Source of the DNA: Aliidiomarina iranensis
GTDB taxonomy: Bacteria; Pseudomonadota; Gammaproteobacteria; Enterobacterales; Alteromonadaceae
Assembly: GCF_003987135.1 (NCBI RefSeq)
Contig: NZ_PIPJ01000002.1
Location: 1-64,000, forward strand
DNA: 64,000 nt
Direction of reading: 5' to 3'
The notes under the pieces were generated by a model. That model was given only the letters and a program-made list of their open reading frames with translations, ran no database searches and was not told the origin of the DNA. This document shows positions 8,936-17,908 of this stretch, in pieces (positions within the stretch are counted from its first letter, which is position 1; the number at the start of each line of letters is the position of its first letter). Both the position numbers and the translations under genes were made by a program.

Positions 8936-9648
8936 TGCTACAGGAACAGCAATTGCCATTACCTGTGCAACTGCCGGATCATGCACAGTTTGATAATTTT
9001 ATTCTGGGAGACAACGCTGAAGCGCATGCTCATTTGGCCCGCTTAGCCATTGCCAGTTGGCAACCGCAAGCGCAATTTACGTTGCTGTTTGGTGCCAATG
9101 GGCGGGGAAAAACACATTTATTGTGTGCCCTTTGCGAAGCGTTCGCCAGCGCTGAACGTTCAAGTATTTATCTGCCTCTCGCGGAGCTTGCTAATCCACA
9201 AGCAGCGGCTGCGTTAGCGGATATCGAGCGCTATGATTTAATTGCCCTTGATGATATTCATGAGGTTGTTGCGATACCTGAGTGGGCGGAGGCGTTGTTT
9301 GCGCTTTTTAATCGCGTTATCGATAAACGCGAGGGGTATCTGGTTTGTACTTCAATGCAGAGCACAGCACGTTTATCTATCGCTTTGCCTGATTTGCGTT
9401 CGCGCTTGCAACTGGCGGTAACCTTTCATTTGAAAAGCCTTAGTGATGGCGACAAAGTTGTTGCTCTGCAACAGCACGCTAAGGCGCGTGGGTTGGAGCT
9501 TGCAGCAGATGTGGGTGATTACATGATGCAGCGCTTAAGCCGGGATATGCATCAACTTATGGCGGTGCTGGATGAGCTTGATAAAGCCTCGATGGCACGG
9601 CAGAGGCGGTTAACCTTGCCTTTTATCAAGCAAATTCTCGATTTTTAA
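8923..9648 (+). CDS. hda: DnaA regulatory inactivator Hda
   Basis: Hda is a short AAA+ DnaA paralogue that, bound to the DNA-loaded beta clamp, stimulates ATP hydrolysis by DnaA after initiation. The 241-residue protein has the clamp-binding pentapeptide QLPLP at residues 10-14, a P-loop GANGRGKT at 57-64, a Walker B-like LDDIHEV near 103-109 and an arginine-finger region LRSRLQLAV. GGAG five bases upstream of 8923 supports this ATG, inside the end of the DUF2066 gene; the TGATG at 8933 offers a second, four codons shorter start. Confidence 0.95.
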   Translation: MAALMLQEQQLPLPVQLPDHAQFDNFILGDNAEAHAHLARLAIASWQPQAQFTLLFGANGRGKTHLLCALCEAFASAERSSIYLPLAELANPQAAAALADIERYDLIALDDIHEVVAIPEWAEALFALFNRVIDKREGYLVCTSMQSTARLSIALPDLRSRLQLAVTFHLKSLSDGDKVVALQQHAKARGLELAADVGDYMMQRLSRDMHQLMAVLDELDKASMARQRRLTLPFIKQILDF

Positions 9649-9652
9649 ATGG

Positions 9653-10078
9653 TTAATCCATCTTGCCAGCGTTGGTTACTACTTTTTCACCTTTCTTTTT
9701 CTTAATTCCCAATCCAAGTTCACGGCCTCGATACCGGGCGTAATAAGTTGCGCCGATAAACGCGCCCGTAGTGAGCAATAATTCAATGGCTGCATACCAA
9801 CGCTCGCCGGGGTTAGTGTAAAGCGCGGTAAGGCTGTGCATAAAGTAAAATATCAGAATGAAGTTTGCCCAGGCATGGGTGTATGCGTTGCCTTGTAAAA
9901 TACCTTTGAGTGGAAAAAGCAAGGGTACAACCCAAATAGCCATGGTGAGCCAAACGCTTAAAAATTCATTTGGCGCCAAAAAGCCGTGCCACAAAATCAC
10001 GAAAATCAGTAAGCCCGGATAACAAATTAGGGTTAGCTTGCGATGAAAGCTGGCTGTTTTCAAGAAATCTGTATTCAC
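9653..10078 (-). CDS. DUF2069 membrane protein
   Basis: A 141-residue protein with four predicted membrane helices (about residues 16-34, 40-56, 67-86 and 94-113) and a lysine-rich cytoplasmic tail, matching the DUF2069 family. It begins with a GTG that overlaps the arsC stop by four bases (GTGA), so it is translationally coupled to arsC. The function is unknown. It ends four bases from the hda stop, convergently. Confidence 0.8.
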   Translation of the reverse strand: MNTDFLKTASFHRKLTLICYPGLLIFVILWHGFLAPNEFLSVWLTMAIWVVPLLFPLKGILQGNAYTHAWANFILIFYFMHSLTALYTNPGERWYAAIELLLTTGAFIGATYYARYRGRELGLGIKKKKGEKVVTNAGKMD

Positions 10079-10431
10079 AATAGCTCCAATACCGCTTCAG
10101 GCGGGCGGCCGATACGCGCATGTTGATCGCTCTCACGCACAACAATAGGGCGCTCAAGTAATTTTGGGTGTTCGCTGACGATCTCAGCTAAGGCTTCATC
10201 AGTGCCAGTGAAGCCTTTAAGATGCAGCGCTTTGTATTCATCTTCTTTATGACGCAGAAAATCAGCCACAGGAAGCCCTAAACCTTTGCTAAGTGCAAGC
10301 ACGGTGGCTGCGCTCGGCGGAGTTTTTAGATACTCAACAATATGGGGTTGAATACCTTTTTCTTCTAGCAGCTTTAGTGTTTCCCGGCTCTTCGAGCAAC
10401 GAGGGTTGTGGTAAATCGTATAGGCAGCCAT
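10075..10431 (-). CDS. arsC: ArsC-family arsenate reductase-like protein (YfgD)
   Basis: A 118-residue thioredoxin-fold protein of the ArsC/YfgD group. The active-site segment HNPRCSKSRETL places the catalytic cysteine at 12, and PIVVRESDQHARIGRPPE near the C-terminus carries the conserved arginines. ArsC enzymes reduce arsenate with glutathione and glutaredoxin. In E. coli the chromosomal paralogue yfgD lies in the same place beside bepA, hda and perM and its physiological role is not settled, so arsenate reduction is family inference. No ars operon genes are nearby. Confidence 0.88.
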   Translation of the reverse strand: MAAYTIYHNPRCSKSRETLKLLEEKGIQPHIVEYLKTPPSAATVLALSKGLGLPVADFLRHKEDEYKALHLKGFTGTDEALAEIVSEHPKLLERPIVVRESDQHARIGRPPEAVLELL

Positions 10432-10475
10432 GGTTTCTCCGTAATTCGCAGGGTGCGAACTCTACAAGGTTTTCA

Positions 10476-11966
10476 TTAAATGTCAAAAACTCGGTTCCGT
10501 TCAGCCTCAAGCGAACGCATTTGGAAAATTCGAGCTTGGATACGCTGGCGGTTACTTTCATCTTTTTCATCAGTTTTTGAGTAGGCTGAATGCAATTCTT
10601 CTACCGCCATTTGGAAACTGCCGCGCAAACTGTGTAATTCAGCTTGTGCCTCATGTAATGCTACCGAATTCCCAGCGCGCTGATGCAAATCAATGAGCAT
10701 CTGATAAGCCACAACATCGGTACGATTTTGCGTTATGTAATCATTTAAAATATTGCGCACTAAGCTATATTCACCCGCCTCAATGCCTGCGTAGGCTAAA
10801 TTCAGCGTAACAACTTGATTATTTGGCCGGCGCATATATTCTCGCGTTAACCATTTAACCGCCTCAGTTGAGCGCTCCAAACCCAATAAAACATCAGTTT
10901 TGGTATCTAAATAAAACAAATTGAACGGCTCGATCGCTATTAAGGCATCGATGATCTCATTAGCTTCTTCATAGCGCTCAAGCTCAAATAATGTGAGCGC
11001 ACGGCCATATTGTGCAGCCTGTGTTTTGTGCGGATGACTAGCATTACGCTCATCGCGCTCGAAATCCAATAGCAAATCACGAGCTTGCCGCGTGCCATAA
11101 CGCACTAAAACTCGGGAACGCGCTAATTCGAAATCGAGCACAGGTGGCAAGTTCACCGCACCTAACGCTTGCGCGCGTGAGCGTGTATCGGCAATGCGCG
11201 ATTCTGGCAGTGGGTGCGTTACCAAAAATTGCGGAACCTGAGTAGCAAAACGATAGCGATCTTGCAGCTTCGTAAAAAATCGTGGCGCGCCTTCGGGGTC
11301 ATATCCTGCTCTAGCAAGAGCCGCCATACCCACGCGGTCGGCTTCGCGCTCGAATTGCCGGGTATAGTTGATCTGCCGTTGTTGCGCTCCAGCCATACCT
11401 GTGGATAGCACAGCCATACCAAGCGTAGGGTTGATTAACCCAACTACGATACCCCCTAACATCTGCGCTAAGGTTAAAGGGGCTGCTGCTGTCATGCGCT
11501 CCATATTCCGAGCTATATGGCGTTGGGTAACGTGAGCAATTTCGTGAGCCAGAACAGCCGCCATCTCAGATTCATCTGAGGCTTCGAGTAAAAGGCCCGT
11601 GTGCATGCCCACATTGCCACCGAGAAAGGCGAAGGCATTAATACTGTTATCCCGCACCCAAAAGAATTGAAAAGGATATTGCACGTTATCGGCATGGCGA
11701 ACTAAACGGTTACCAACGGTATTGAGGTATTCTTTAAGCACAGGATCTTCAACAATCGGGGCAAGGCGGCGAATTTCGCGTAAATAGTGTTCACCGTACA
11801 AGCGTTCGCGCTCGATGGACATAAACGCGCCACCCGCCGTTCCAATGGTGGGCACCTCTGTGCGGCTTTGAGCTTGTGCACTGTGAATACTGCTAGTGCC
11901 AACACTGAAGGCGAAAAGTGCTGAACACGTGAGGGCTACGCTAATCCTGGGCAACGTTTTTAACAT
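10476..11966 (-). CDS. bepA: Periplasmic metalloprotease/chaperone BepA (M48)
   Basis: BepA helps assemble LptD and degrades stalled outer-membrane proteins. The 496-residue protein has a signal peptide (cleavage expected near residue 32, AQA), an M48 protease domain with HEIAH (H141, E142, H145) and the third zinc ligand in FEREADRVG near residue 211, and a C-terminal TPR half (about 300-480). E. coli BepA is 487 residues with the same order. It is upstream of arsC in the same direction and divergent from perM, matching the E. coli cluster. Confidence 0.95.
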   Translation of the reverse strand: MLKTLPRISVALTCSALFAFSVGTSSIHSAQAQSRTEVPTIGTAGGAFMSIERERLYGEHYLREIRRLAPIVEDPVLKEYLNTVGNRLVRHADNVQYPFQFFWVRDNSINAFAFLGGNVGMHTGLLLEASDESEMAAVLAHEIAHVTQRHIARNMERMTAAAPLTLAQMLGGIVVGLINPTLGMAVLSTGMAGAQQRQINYTRQFEREADRVGMAALARAGYDPEGAPRFFTKLQDRYRFATQVPQFLVTHPLPESRIADTRSRAQALGAVNLPPVLDFELARSRVLVRYGTRQARDLLLDFERDERNASHPHKTQAAQYGRALTLFELERYEEANEIIDALIAIEPFNLFYLDTKTDVLLGLERSTEAVKWLTREYMRRPNNQVVTLNLAYAGIEAGEYSLVRNILNDYITQNRTDVVAYQMLIDLHQRAGNSVALHEAQAELHSLRGSFQMAVEELHSAYSKTDEKDESNRQRIQARIFQMRSLEAERNRVFDI

Positions 11967-12293
11967 TGATGCTTACTACTCCATGGCCTAGCAATTTCTG
12001 TAACTGTGCCTTAAGCCTAACGAACGAATTGAATATTGTATATTACATGAGATTGTAAAATTTGGGTCAGGTTCCCTTGCGAAAGGATTAAATCACTGCA
12101 TAAGTAATCTCATCATTTACGCTACAGGAAGTTTCCTTACACCAGCTTTAATAGCATAACAGCAACTAGCTTGATATTATGAGCGGGTAGCTTTGAGGTG
12201 ATTTTAAGGCCTCGTATTCGAGCCACAAATGAAACGCTAAATTATGAAGTAAGTGCATCATTCTTTTCCAACTTTTGGAGCGAACAGATAGCC
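11967..12293. other. bepA/perM intergenic region
   Basis: This 327-base divergent region should carry both promoters, but no strong -35/-10 pair stands out. It contains GGGTCAGGTTCCC at 12064-12076, a motif resembling the conserved ends of REP-like or IS200-type repeat units in marine gammaproteobacteria; only one partial copy is present, so it may be a relic. No credible gene is seen. Confidence 0.4.
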
Positions 12294-13394
12294 ATGCTGG
12301 GATATTTACGAAACTGGTTTCAACGCCGATTCTCGGATCCAAATGCGGTAACGCTGACACTGCTTTTGGTCATAAGTTTTGCCATTATTATGTTTGCAGG
12401 GCAAATCTTGGCTCCGATCTTAGTGGCTATTGCTCTTGCATATTTGCTCGAGTGGCCAGTGGCGCGGTTGCAAAGTGTTGGCTTAGGGCGGCTCTATGCG
12501 GTTCTTATTGTGTTTTTGCTATTTATCAGTTTTGCTTTGCTGCTGGTATTTTTCTTGGTGCCAGTAATTTGGCAACAGGGTGTAAATTTACTCAGCGAGC
12601 TGCCGCTGATTGCGCAAGCGTGGCGCGATTTAATGGAAAGCGCGGAAGAAATAGCGCCGGCGTTCATAGACGGCTCGCAAATTCAAATGTTCACCGACAA
12701 GGTAAACGATCGCTTATTGCAGTTCGGGCAAAGCATTCTTGAACGTTCTTGGAATACGATTGTGCTTCTTGCAGTGTTCTTGGTTTACATGATTATTGTG
12801 CCGCTGTTGGTATTTTTTATGTTGAAAGATAAAGCTTTGCTGCTTTCACATTTCAGCCGAGTATTGCCGGAACAGCGCCGTTTGATAAGCCAAGTTGGCA
12901 CGGAAATGAACTCTCAGATCATGAATTATATCCGCGGGAAATCAGCGGAAATTGTAATTGTGGGTGTAGTTACCTTTATTACCTTTAGCTTTTTTGATTT
13001 ACGTTACTCGGCATTGCTTGCAACCCTAGTGGGGCTATCGGTACTGGTGCCTTACATTGGTGCTGCGGTGGTTACTATCCCAGTGGCACTTGTAGGCTTG
13101 TTCCAATTTGGTATTTCGCCCATTCTATTTTGGTTAATTTTTGCTTACTTAGTGATTCAGGCGCTTGATGGCAATGTGCTGGTGCCGATTTTATTCTCTG
13201 AGGCGGTGAGCTTGAACCCCGTTTACATCATAGGCGCAGTGCTTATCTTTGGTGGTATCTGGGGATTTTGGGGCGTGTTCTTCGCGATTCCGTTGGCAAG
13301 TTTAGTGAAAGCGGTGATTACGGCATTATCGCACCAAGGTGAACATGTGGATGAACAGCCCACCGAGCCCACAGGTGCTGATTTAGCCGAGTAG
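12294..13394 (+). CDS. perM: AI-2E family transporter PerM
   Basis: A 366-residue inner-membrane protein of the PerM / AI-2 exporter (AI-2E) family, with a pair of helices near residues 20-60, a soluble segment about 75-130, and further helices about 145-330 (GVVTFITFSFFDL, LVPYIGAAVV). I chose the ATG at 12294 because the length then fits E. coli PerM (353) and it starts just before the first helix; the open frame continues 32 codons upstream. GGAG is 13 bases away, a long spacing. Some relatives act as sodium/proton antiporters or signal exporters; the substrate is unknown here. Synteny bepA-perM-bcp is as in E. coli. Confidence 0.88.
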   Translation: MLGYLRNWFQRRFSDPNAVTLTLLLVISFAIIMFAGQILAPILVAIALAYLLEWPVARLQSVGLGRLYAVLIVFLLFISFALLLVFFLVPVIWQQGVNLLSELPLIAQAWRDLMESAEEIAPAFIDGSQIQMFTDKVNDRLLQFGQSILERSWNTIVLLAVFLVYMIIVPLLVFFMLKDKALLLSHFSRVLPEQRRLISQVGTEMNSQIMNYIRGKSAEIVIVGVVTFITFSFFDLRYSALLATLVGLSVLVPYIGAAVVTIPVALVGLFQFGISPILFWLIFAYLVIQALDGNVLVPILFSEAVSLNPVYIIGAVLIFGGIWGFWGVFFAIPLASLVKAVITALSHQGEHVDEQPTEPTGADLAE

Positions 13395-13466
13395 GGTGCA
13401 AAGTGGTTAAAAAACGGCTAACCAACCAATCTATTGAGTGAGCCGGCGAATGTTTGTGCGCTAAGA

Positions 13467-13492
13467 AATAAACCGCCAGTTGGCGGTTTATT
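13467..13492. terminator. Bidirectional terminator perM/bcp
   Basis: An 11-base perfect inverted repeat, AATAAACCGCC-AGTT-GGCGGTTTATT, with T/A-rich flanks on both sides lies between convergent perM and bcp. Confidence 0.85.
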
Positions 13493-13540
13493 TGTGAACG
13501 GCGTTGTTAACTTTACCCTAAGGCTACGTTTACCCAGCTT

Positions 13541-14005
13541 TTACGCTAAGGCGTTGAGCACTACTTCGTGGTGATCTTTGGTTTTGAACTTATCAAACAC
13601 CTTGGCTACTTTGCCATCTTTGCTAATTAAAAAGCTGATACGGTGAATGCCATCATATTCACGGCCCATAAATTTCTTTGGCCCCCAAACACCAAACGCA
13701 TTAGCCACCTCATTTTGCTCATCTGCAAGTAAGGTGAAATTAAGCTCATCGCGCTCGGTAAACTTGGCCAAACGTTTCGGCGCATCGGGGCTAATACCCA
13801 CAACGGTAACGCCTTTTTCGGCTAGTTCATCGCGCTTATCACGTAGGTTTTGTGCTTGTACCGTGCAACCTGGTGTCATTGCTTTTGGGTAGAAATAAAC
13901 CAGTACCTGCGCCGATTTCAACAAATCAGCCAAACTAACCGCTTCGCCGTTTTGATCGGGAAGGGTAAACATAGGCACTTTATCGCCAGCTTGTAATGTT
14001 TTCAT
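13541..14005 (-). CDS. bcp: Peroxiredoxin Bcp (single-cysteine form)
   Basis: Bcp is a thiol peroxidase reducing H2O2 and organic peroxides. The 154 residues carry the peroxidatic motif AMTPGCT with C47 and the usual FGVWGPKKFMGREYDG and GIHRISFLI blocks. E. coli Bcp has its resolving cysteine five residues after the peroxidatic one (CTVQAC); here that position is glutamine (CTVQAQ) and no other cysteine exists in the protein. It should therefore work as a 1-Cys peroxiredoxin needing an external thiol. It lies between perM and dapA, as in E. coli, where gcvR usually intervenes but is absent here. Confidence 0.95.
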   Translation of the reverse strand: MKTLQAGDKVPMFTLPDQNGEAVSLADLLKSAQVLVYFYPKAMTPGCTVQAQNLRDKRDELAEKGVTVVGISPDAPKRLAKFTERDELNFTLLADEQNEVANAFGVWGPKKFMGREYDGIHRISFLISKDGKVAKVFDKFKTKDHHEVVLNALA

Positions 14006-14143
14006 TAGATTAGCTCCATGTTCTGAATTAGTTAATGTACAGTTCTATGAAACCATAGTTTATCGTGAATCGCTAGTGCGCTGCTCTTGTCATTCAACGG
14101 CTGCACGAGTAAGATTGTGGCCTTATTTTGAAAGGGAGAATCT

Positions 14144-15022
14144 ATGCTGACCGGCAGTATGGTGGCGCTTGTCACCCCATTTACCAGCAACGGTAACGTT
14201 GATTACAAACTTCTTGCTGAACTTGTGGAGTTTCATGTGGAGTATGGCACTGATGCCATTGTTTCTGTGGGCACTACGGGTGAATCACCCACTTTGAGCC
14301 ACGATGAGCACGTTGATGTGGTTCGAGCAACAGTAGAGTTAGTTGATAAACGAATTCACGTTATTGCCGGAAATGGCTCCAACTCAACCCATGAAGCAGT
14401 TCAGCTAACCGAACGCATTGCCGTGCTCGGTGTTGATGGCTTTCTGAATGTAACGCCGTATTACAACCGGCCAAGCCGTAAAGGCTTAATTGAGCACTAC
14501 CGGCATGTTAGTGAAGCCAGCGATTTACCGCAATTTTTATATAATGTGCCTGGCCGCACTGCCTGTGATATGTTGCCAGAACTGGTGGCAGAGCTTGCTG
14601 AATTCCCGAATATTATTGGTATTAAAGAAGCTACCGGTGAAATTGATAGAGTGGCGGAACTACAACGTTTGTGTGGGCCAGATTTTCTTTTGTTAAGTGG
14701 TGACGACCCAACAGCGCGTGATTTTATCCTCGCCGGTGGGCACGGGGTAATTAGCGTTACCGCTAATCTAATGCCGCAAACCATGAAGCGTATGATAGAT
14801 GCTGCTCGCCGCGGCGATGTTGAGCTAGCAGCAGAGCTGGATAAGAAGTTAACTGCGTTGCATCATGCCTTGTTCATTGAAGCAAACCCGATTCCGGTAA
14901 AGTGGGCGATGGCAAGATTGGGGTGGATTCAACCGAATTATCGATTACCTCTAACAGCTCCGGAACTTGAGAACGAAAAAGTTATCGAACAAGCACTCAA
15001 AGATGCTGGATATTTACAATAA
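14144..15022 (+). CDS. dapA: 4-hydroxy-tetrahydrodipicolinate synthase DapA
   Basis: DapA condenses pyruvate with aspartate semialdehyde, the first committed step of lysine and diaminopimelate synthesis. The 292 residues equal the E. coli length. The Schiff-base lysine is K161 in GIKEATG, the tyrosine of the proton relay is Y133 in FLYNVPGRT, and the GTTGES loop is at 43-48. GGGAG precedes the ATG. BamC follows after 10 bases, so dapA-bamC (and probably purC) form one operon, the conserved E. coli arrangement. Confidence 0.98.
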   Translation: MLTGSMVALVTPFTSNGNVDYKLLAELVEFHVEYGTDAIVSVGTTGESPTLSHDEHVDVVRATVELVDKRIHVIAGNGSNSTHEAVQLTERIAVLGVDGFLNVTPYYNRPSRKGLIEHYRHVSEASDLPQFLYNVPGRTACDMLPELVAELAEFPNIIGIKEATGEIDRVAELQRLCGPDFLLLSGDDPTARDFILAGGHGVISVTANLMPQTMKRMIDAARRGDVELAAELDKKLTALHHALFIEANPIPVKWAMARLGWIQPNYRLPLTAPELENEKVIEQALKDAGYLQ

Positions 15023-15032
15023 CGGAGTTTTG

Positions 15033-16151
15033 ATGAAGTTTAATAAAGTTTGGGTAGTGGCCTTAAGCGCGTTAGTGCTAAGTGGATGCGCAGCGCAACG
15101 TGATTTAGCTGAAGGTAGTTTTGATTATCTAGAAGTTGAAGATTATGGCTCGTTAAATGCTCCGGAAGGGCTCGAAGTGCCTCAGCAACGTTCTCAGTAC
15201 GTTTTACCTACACTTTCAGCAGAACAGCGAGAAGGTTCTATTGGCCAAGCTGTGAGTGTACGTTCGCCTCGGCAAGTACTCACGCTGGCACCGGGAAGCC
15301 GTATCGAAGAAGGTTCAAACGAAACTCGTTTGGCTTTTGATGCAGTGGAAGGTATCAGCGATTTACCCAATTGGGTGTGGAACGGTGTTGTTGCCGTGAT
15401 GGGTGAAATGGGGGCGGAAATTGTTGAAGAAAGCCCACAGGAACGTATTGTAACTGCACGCTTCACCCGCGAACACTATCAATTAGGACGGGAAGGCTTT
15501 TTTAACCGCTTACGCCGGGAACGTGATCAATACACTTCTGAGCAAGTGATTACCATAGAAATGCAAGCTGCAAGCCACCGCCGCAGTGCAGTAATCGATG
15601 CGCAAGCCTCTGAGATTGCTTGGCTTGAGAACGGTAACCCAGTTTCTTCGCAAGATACGCCAATTATGTTGCAACGGGAACTTGAAGCGGGTGTTTTGAA
15701 CCAGATTTCAGCGTATTTGGCGCGTAACTACTCTGCCGATCAAATTGCTGATGCGCGCCAGGGTGTTGAAATTCGTCAAGGTGAAACAGCAGATGGCTTC
15801 TCGGCCATTGTATTTGATAGTAATTTCAACGTTGCATGGAGTTTAATGCCGGGTGTGTTAGAAAGCGTTGGTTTTGTGATTGAAGATTTTAATCAATCGG
15901 AAGGCATTTATTACACGATTTATGAGCCAGCTGGTAAACGCTCATTTTTCCAACGCTTAGCATTTTGGCGGGGAACCGAACAAGGCGAGCTGCCCATTGA
16001 ATTAGGTACCGAAATCGAATTTAACGTAGATGATAGAGATGGCGTAATTTACGTGATTCCTTACATCAATGAAGAACCTGCGTCGGCAGAGAGTTTGGCA
16101 GAATGGATGCCTTCCTTCGCTCGTGCATTTCGTGAACAAACTCAAGATTAA
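15033..16151 (+). CDS. bamC: Outer-membrane assembly lipoprotein BamC
   Basis: BamC is an accessory lipoprotein of the BAM complex. From the ATG at 15033 (ACGGAG upstream) the 372-residue product has a lipoprotein signal ending in LSGC with the lipidated cysteine at 19. An unstructured N-terminal stretch (about 20-90), which in E. coli lies over BamD, is followed by two helix-grip domains (about 100-220 and 255-360). The position between dapA and purC is the classical one. Length is slightly above E. coli (344). Confidence 0.93.
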   Translation: MKFNKVWVVALSALVLSGCAAQRDLAEGSFDYLEVEDYGSLNAPEGLEVPQQRSQYVLPTLSAEQREGSIGQAVSVRSPRQVLTLAPGSRIEEGSNETRLAFDAVEGISDLPNWVWNGVVAVMGEMGAEIVEESPQERIVTARFTREHYQLGREGFFNRLRRERDQYTSEQVITIEMQAASHRRSAVIDAQASEIAWLENGNPVSSQDTPIMLQRELEAGVLNQISAYLARNYSADQIADARQGVEIRQGETADGFSAIVFDSNFNVAWSLMPGVLESVGFVIEDFNQSEGIYYTIYEPAGKRSFFQRLAFWRGTEQGELPIELGTEIEFNVDDRDGVIYVIPYINEEPASAESLAEWMPSFARAFREQTQD

Positions 16152-16165
16152 TCGAGATTAGATTG

Positions 16166-16879
16166 ATGCAAAAACAAGAAGAGCTTTATCGGGGCAAGGC
16201 GAAAACGGTATATACCACTGACAACCCAGATTATTTGATTCTGCAATTTCGTGATGATACCTCGGCTTTTGATGGCGAGCGTATTGAGCAGTTGGCGCGA
16301 AAGGGCATGGTAAATAATAAGTTTAACTTTTTTATTATGGAGAAGTTGGCGGCGGCGGGCATTCCTACGCAAATGGAATCACTGCTTTCTGATACCGAAT
16401 CTGTGGTAAAGAAACTCGATATGATTCCGGTTGAATGCGTTGTTCGTAATATTGCCGCGGGTTCACTTGTGCGCCGGTTGGGTGTAGAAGAGGGGATTAC
16501 TCTGAACCCGCCAACCTTCGAATTTTTTTTGAAAAACGATGCATTGCACGATCCGATGGTAAACGAAAGCCACGCTGTTGCCTTTGGTTGGGCCACAGAA
16601 GCGCAACTGGCCGAAATGAAGCGCCTAACGTTTGCGGTGAATGAAGTGTTGCAGCCGTTATTCGCAGAGGGCGGTATGTTGCTCGTTGATTACAAATTGG
16701 AGTTCGGTGTTTTTGCTGGCCAAGTAGTGTTGGGCGATGAGTTTAGCCCCGATGGCTGCCGCTTATGGGATAGCGAAACACGTACGAAGCTAGATAAAGA
16801 TCGCTTTCGCCAAGGCCTTGGCGGTGTAGTAGAAGCCTACGAAGAAGTAGGTAAACGCTTAGGTGTGCAATTCGATTAA
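16166..16879 (+). CDS. purC: SAICAR synthetase PurC
   Basis: PurC (phosphoribosylaminoimidazole-succinocarboxamide synthase) joins aspartate to CAIR in purine synthesis. The 237 residues equal E. coli PurC, and the N-terminus [16 protein letters not shown] aligns with it, which decides for the ATG at 16166 over the in-frame TTG just before it. The ATP-binding RGKAKTVY, the ECVVRN(I) block near residues 92-97 and the VDYKLEFG and [11 protein letters not shown] blocks are present. It follows bamC after 14 bases and ends at a bidirectional terminator. Confidence 0.98.
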   Translation: MQKQEELYRGKAKTVYTTDNPDYLILQFRDDTSAFDGERIEQLARKGMVNNKFNFFIMEKLAAAGIPTQMESLLSDTESVVKKLDMIPVECVVRNIAAGSLVRRLGVEEGITLNPPTFEFFLKNDALHDPMVNESHAVAFGWATEAQLAEMKRLTFAVNEVLQPLFAEGGMLLVDYKLEFGVFAGQVVLGDEFSPDGCRLWDSETRTKLDKDRFRQGLGGVVEAYEEVGKRLGVQFD

Positions 16880-16911
16880 ACGCGAAATTCTACAAAATCG
16901 TAAAAATAAAG

Positions 16912-16944
16912 TAGCGCTTAACTAATGTTTAGCGCTATTTTTTT
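16912..16944. terminator. Bidirectional terminator purC / DUF2897
   Basis: Arms TAGCGCT (16912-16918) and AGCGCTA (16931-16937) are followed by seven T on the plus strand, and on the other side by an A-rich run that reads as T-rich on the minus strand. The hairpin overlaps the last codons of the DUF2897 gene. Confidence 0.75.
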
Positions 16945-17177
16945 GTTTCATCGGTTTCATCGGTTTCATCTTTGTTTTGTTTTTCACCCCAATCATCATC
17001 TTCCCAATTATTTTCATCCCACTCATCGCTTTGCCAATCTTTTACCTTTTTTCCCTGTTTGTTCAGGATATCGGGCATTTTCATATTCGCGGTTTTTTTC
17101 ACCAACATTACATTGCTGAAAATAACCGCGAGGGCTAATACAATAATTAAGATAACGGCCCACAATGGCATTGTCAT
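16935..17177 (-). CDS. DUF2897-like small membrane protein
   Basis: An 80-residue protein with one N-terminal membrane helix (about residues 5-27, PLWAVILIIVLALAVIFSN), then KKTANMKMP, the pattern of DUF2897 proteins in Alteromonadales. The C-terminal 30 residues are extremely acidic (EWDENNWEDDDWGE) and end with three copies of DET written by near-identical 9-base repeats. Its ATG overlaps the stop of the M15 peptidase gene (ATGA), so it closes the yffB-dapE operon. Function unknown; probably inner membrane with a cytoplasmic acidic tail. Confidence 0.65.
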   Translation of the reverse strand: MTMPLWAVILIIVLALAVIFSNVMLVKKTANMKMPDILNKQGKKVKDWQSDEWDENNWEDDDWGEKQNKDETDETDETKK

Positions 17178-17908
17178 AAGGCTATCTCTTTAGGTGGTGA
17201 TTCCACCTGTAAGCTGTAGCGTTGAATGATACTTGCGAGTTGTTCACTAATTAGCGAAAAACCGGCCAGTTCTTGGCTATGGAGAAAATCACGAAGATAG
17301 CCAATTTGCTCCGGTTGCCCCCATAATGCCTGAAATTCTGCGGCAAGTGGCGCATAGCTAAGATGCCATGGTTCTGCGGCTACGCCATTGCCGCGGCCTT
17401 GATAGGGCCAGTAGAAACCATAATTTGGTGCATGCTTCAGCAACCATTGATACAGGGCATGACATGGCCCATTGGGCTGGTATTCACTGCTCAATAACTG
17501 CAAGGTTCGATTGTTTTCCTGAAAGGGTGGAAACTCGCCTTCATCAAAGAAATCAAAATCTGTGCCCCAGTGGTGGCGGCTTGTGCCCGGTAAAGCCGAC
17601 CAATGCAGAATCTGTTCCAAAGCTCGGCTACTTTCATCGCTGGCATTGAGCTTTTTGTTCCAAATAGTTTTTTGCCGCTGAAAATCACGAAATCCGCTGG
17701 CAACCTGTAAGCGAAACCCTGCTGCAGATGCGGCTTCTCGCATCTGTTCATAGGCGTTGATAGCTGCAGGTTGTAGCTTAACCTTACTGGATACAGCCGA
17801 GGCGAGCGATACCACATGCGCATCGGTGGCACCGAGCAATTGCTCGCGAGTAACGGCCGCTTTTGCTCTCGCTAGCGCACTGGTTTGTTCGCCTCGCTTA
17901 TCTTTCAT
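17174..17908 (-). CDS. M15-family D-Ala-D-Ala carboxypeptidase-like protein
   Basis: A 244-residue M15B/VanY-type metallopeptidase. The zinc motif [10 protein letters not shown] gives H112 and D119, and EPWHLSY gives the third ligand H182 after the catalytic acid E179. Such enzymes cleave the terminal D-alanine of peptidoglycan stem peptides. No signal peptide or membrane helix is seen, so it may act on cytoplasmic recycling intermediates; this is inference. It overlaps dapE upstream and the DUF2897 gene downstream by four bases each, linking it to diaminopimelate synthesis. Confidence 0.85.
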   Translation of the reverse strand: MKDKRGEQTSALARAKAAVTREQLLGATDAHVVSLASAVSSKVKLQPAAINAYEQMREAASAAGFRLQVASGFRDFQRQKTIWNKKLNASDESSRALEQILHWSALPGTSRHHWGTDFDFFDEGEFPPFQENNRTLQLLSSEYQPNGPCHALYQWLLKHAPNYGFYWPYQGRGNGVAAEPWHLSYAPLAAEFQALWGQPEQIGYLRDFLHSQELAGFSLISEQLASIIQRYSLQVESPPKEIAL

